64,000 nt of DNA from LD21 sp963715785. Its GTDB lineage: Bacteria; Bacteroidota; Bacteroidia; Bacteroidales; VadinHA17. The number at the start of each line of letters is the position of its first letter. Position 1 is the first letter of the stretch. The translations under genes and the position numbers were made by a program. This document shows, in pieces, positions 63,151 to 64,000 of the stretch. The notes under the pieces were generated by a model. That model made no database searches. It saw only the letters and a program-made list of their open reading frames with translations, and was not told the DNA's origin. The stretch is taken from the NCBI GenBank assembly GCA_963715785.1, contig OY970276.1:372001-436000 (forward strand), written 5' to 3'.

Positions 63151-64000
63151 ATGAATCTCAGGGAAGAGTCAGCATTGAGACGCAAAGATAAAATCAGGAA
63201 ACTGGTTCTTCCCGGTTTTGACGGAGTGTCTATAAGCCAGGTATTTTCATTCGTTATCAGAGGCTTCAGGAAAGGTGTTCTTGTAACACGGGCATCATCA
63301 ATTGCATTCAATCTACTTATGGCTCTGCTGCCTGCATCAATATTTCTCTTCACACTTATTCCATTTATTCCGATCCCGAATTTCCAGCAGGAACTGATCA
63401 GGCTTTTTGAGAATTTCCTGCCATCCAATGCATTTAATTTTCTTGAAACAACTATCATTGATATAGTTACTCATAAAAGCAAGGGGCTCCTTCTGATAAT
63501 GTTCTTTGCCACAGTTATCTTTTCCACGAATGGGATACATGCCGTTATACATGCCTTTGTTGTTTCCGCCCATACTTTTAAAACAAGGTCATGGATTAAC
63601 CAGAGAAAAATATCTGTGATATTACTTCTTATCATTATTTTCATGATCTCTGTTGCAGGTTTTCTCGTAATATTCGGTAAAATGGGAGTCAACAGACTGG
63701 TTGTCCTTCACATTGTTAAAAGACGTTTTGTAATCTTATTTCTTACATTTCTCAGGTGGATAGTGATTGCCCTGCTGCTATTCCTTGCCATATCGTTCCT
63801 TTACTATTTTGCACCTGCAAAAAGGACCGGATTCAGATTTATTTCACCGGGCTCCACAATAGCTACATTACTTTTCATCCTTACTTCTCTGGGATTTTCA
63901 GCTTACGTAAACAATTTCGGCCAGTATAATAAGCTATATGGTTCGATTGGAACATTAATGGTTATACTTATCTGGCTGTATCTCAATTCGATAGCCATAC
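63151..64000 (+). CDS. YihY/BrkB family inner membrane protein (partial, N-terminal ~283 residues)
   Basis: The plus-strand frame from ATG 63151 (MNLREESALRRKDKIRKL) is open to the right edge. It shows the family pattern: ARASSIAFNLLMALLPASIFLF-like helix 1, IFSTNGIHAVIHAF, and helix-rich segments ILLLIIIFMISVAGFLVIF and ALLLFLAISFLYYFAP, then NNFGQYNKLYGSIGTLMVILIWLYL. Members were once named ribonuclease BN by error; they are inner-membrane proteins of uncertain transport or envelope role. It is co-directional with nadC. The C-terminus lies outside the window. Confidence 0.9.
   Translation, partial: MNLREESALRRKDKIRKLVLPGFDGVSISQVFSFVIRGFRKGVLVTRASSIAFNLLMALLPASIFLFTLIPFIPIPNFQQELIRLFENFLPSNAFNFLETTIIDIVTHKSKGLLLIMFFATVIFSTNGIHAVIHAFVVSAHTFKTRSWINQRKISVILLLIIIFMISVAGFLVIFGKMGVNRLVVLHIVKRRFVILFLTFLRWIVIALLLFLAISFLYYFAPAKRTGFRFISPGSTIATLLFILTSLGFSAYVNNFGQYNKLYGSIGTLMVILIWLYLNSIAI

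Noticed and set aside
1..64000. tRNA, rRNA, CRISPR, integrase, transposase or phage genes.
   Set aside because: None was found by eye in intergenic regions or coding frames; small structured RNAs could still be missed without a covariance search.

Overview
The window reads as a chromosomal segment of a Bacteroidota bacterium (Bacteroidales/Marinilabiliales-like, probably uncultured). Supporting signs are a fused SecDF, a type IX secretion (T9SS) surface operon with PorP/SprF and a gliding-motility-type C-terminal sorting domain, a propeller/SpoIIE regulator, the rlmH - DUF4783 - nadC neighbourhood, TAnnTTTG-type -7 promoter boxes, and a general lack of Shine-Dalgarno sequences. I see no rRNA, tRNA, CRISPR array, prophage or intact insertion sequence.

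Layout. 1-9.3 kb: a glycoside hydrolase family 2 enzyme (cut by the left edge), a polysaccharide-deacetylase-like lipid- or membrane-anchored protein, mutS, a saccharopine-dehydrogenase-family protein, a tRNA m6A methyltransferase, a TIGR02757 protein and a small flavin-binding protein. 9.4-32.4 kb: a long block entirely on the minus strand that combines sugar-phosphate metabolism (transaldolase, transketolase, GH130 glycoside phosphorylase, a eukaryote-type phosphomannomutase, ManA, Pgi, class I aldolase, acetate kinase, glucan phosphorylase) with energy and stress functions (PPK2, proton P-type ATPase, STAS protein, alcohol dehydrogenase, two universal stress proteins, LEA-type protein, small lipoproteins). 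A broken DUF488 gene, translationally coupled to transketolase, lies inside this block. 32.7-43.2 kb: envelope export (LolD-type ATPase, TatA with an unusual repeat tail, SecDF), a MacB-type tripartite efflux operon, and glmM. 43.3-46.9 kb: a plus-strand run of pseudouridine synthase, era, der and a lipoprotein. 46.9-57.3 kb: a five-gene T9SS surface operon (giant adhesin, PorP/SprF, PD40/PKD protein, an unknown secreted protein, and a propeller-SpoIIE sensor phosphatase). 57.4-64 kb: a 1233-residue NtrY-like histidine kinase, rlmH, DUF4783, nadC and the start of a YihY/BrkB membrane protein.

How the genes work together. The most coherent story is in the minus-strand block. GH130 can release mannose-1-phosphate, the PMM2-type HAD enzyme can convert it to mannose-6-phosphate, ManA to fructose-6-phosphate, and Pgi, aldolase, transaldolase and transketolase distribute the carbon, while acetate kinase makes ATP. 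Glucan phosphorylase would feed stored glucan into the same pool. The ATPase, PPK2 and universal stress proteins next to it suggest an energy-limitation or dormancy role. Several of these genes are of types unusual for Bacteroidota (long transaldolase, class I aldolase, HAD-type phosphomannomutase), and some carry Shine-Dalgarno-like sequences, so I infer lateral acquisition of at least part of the block.
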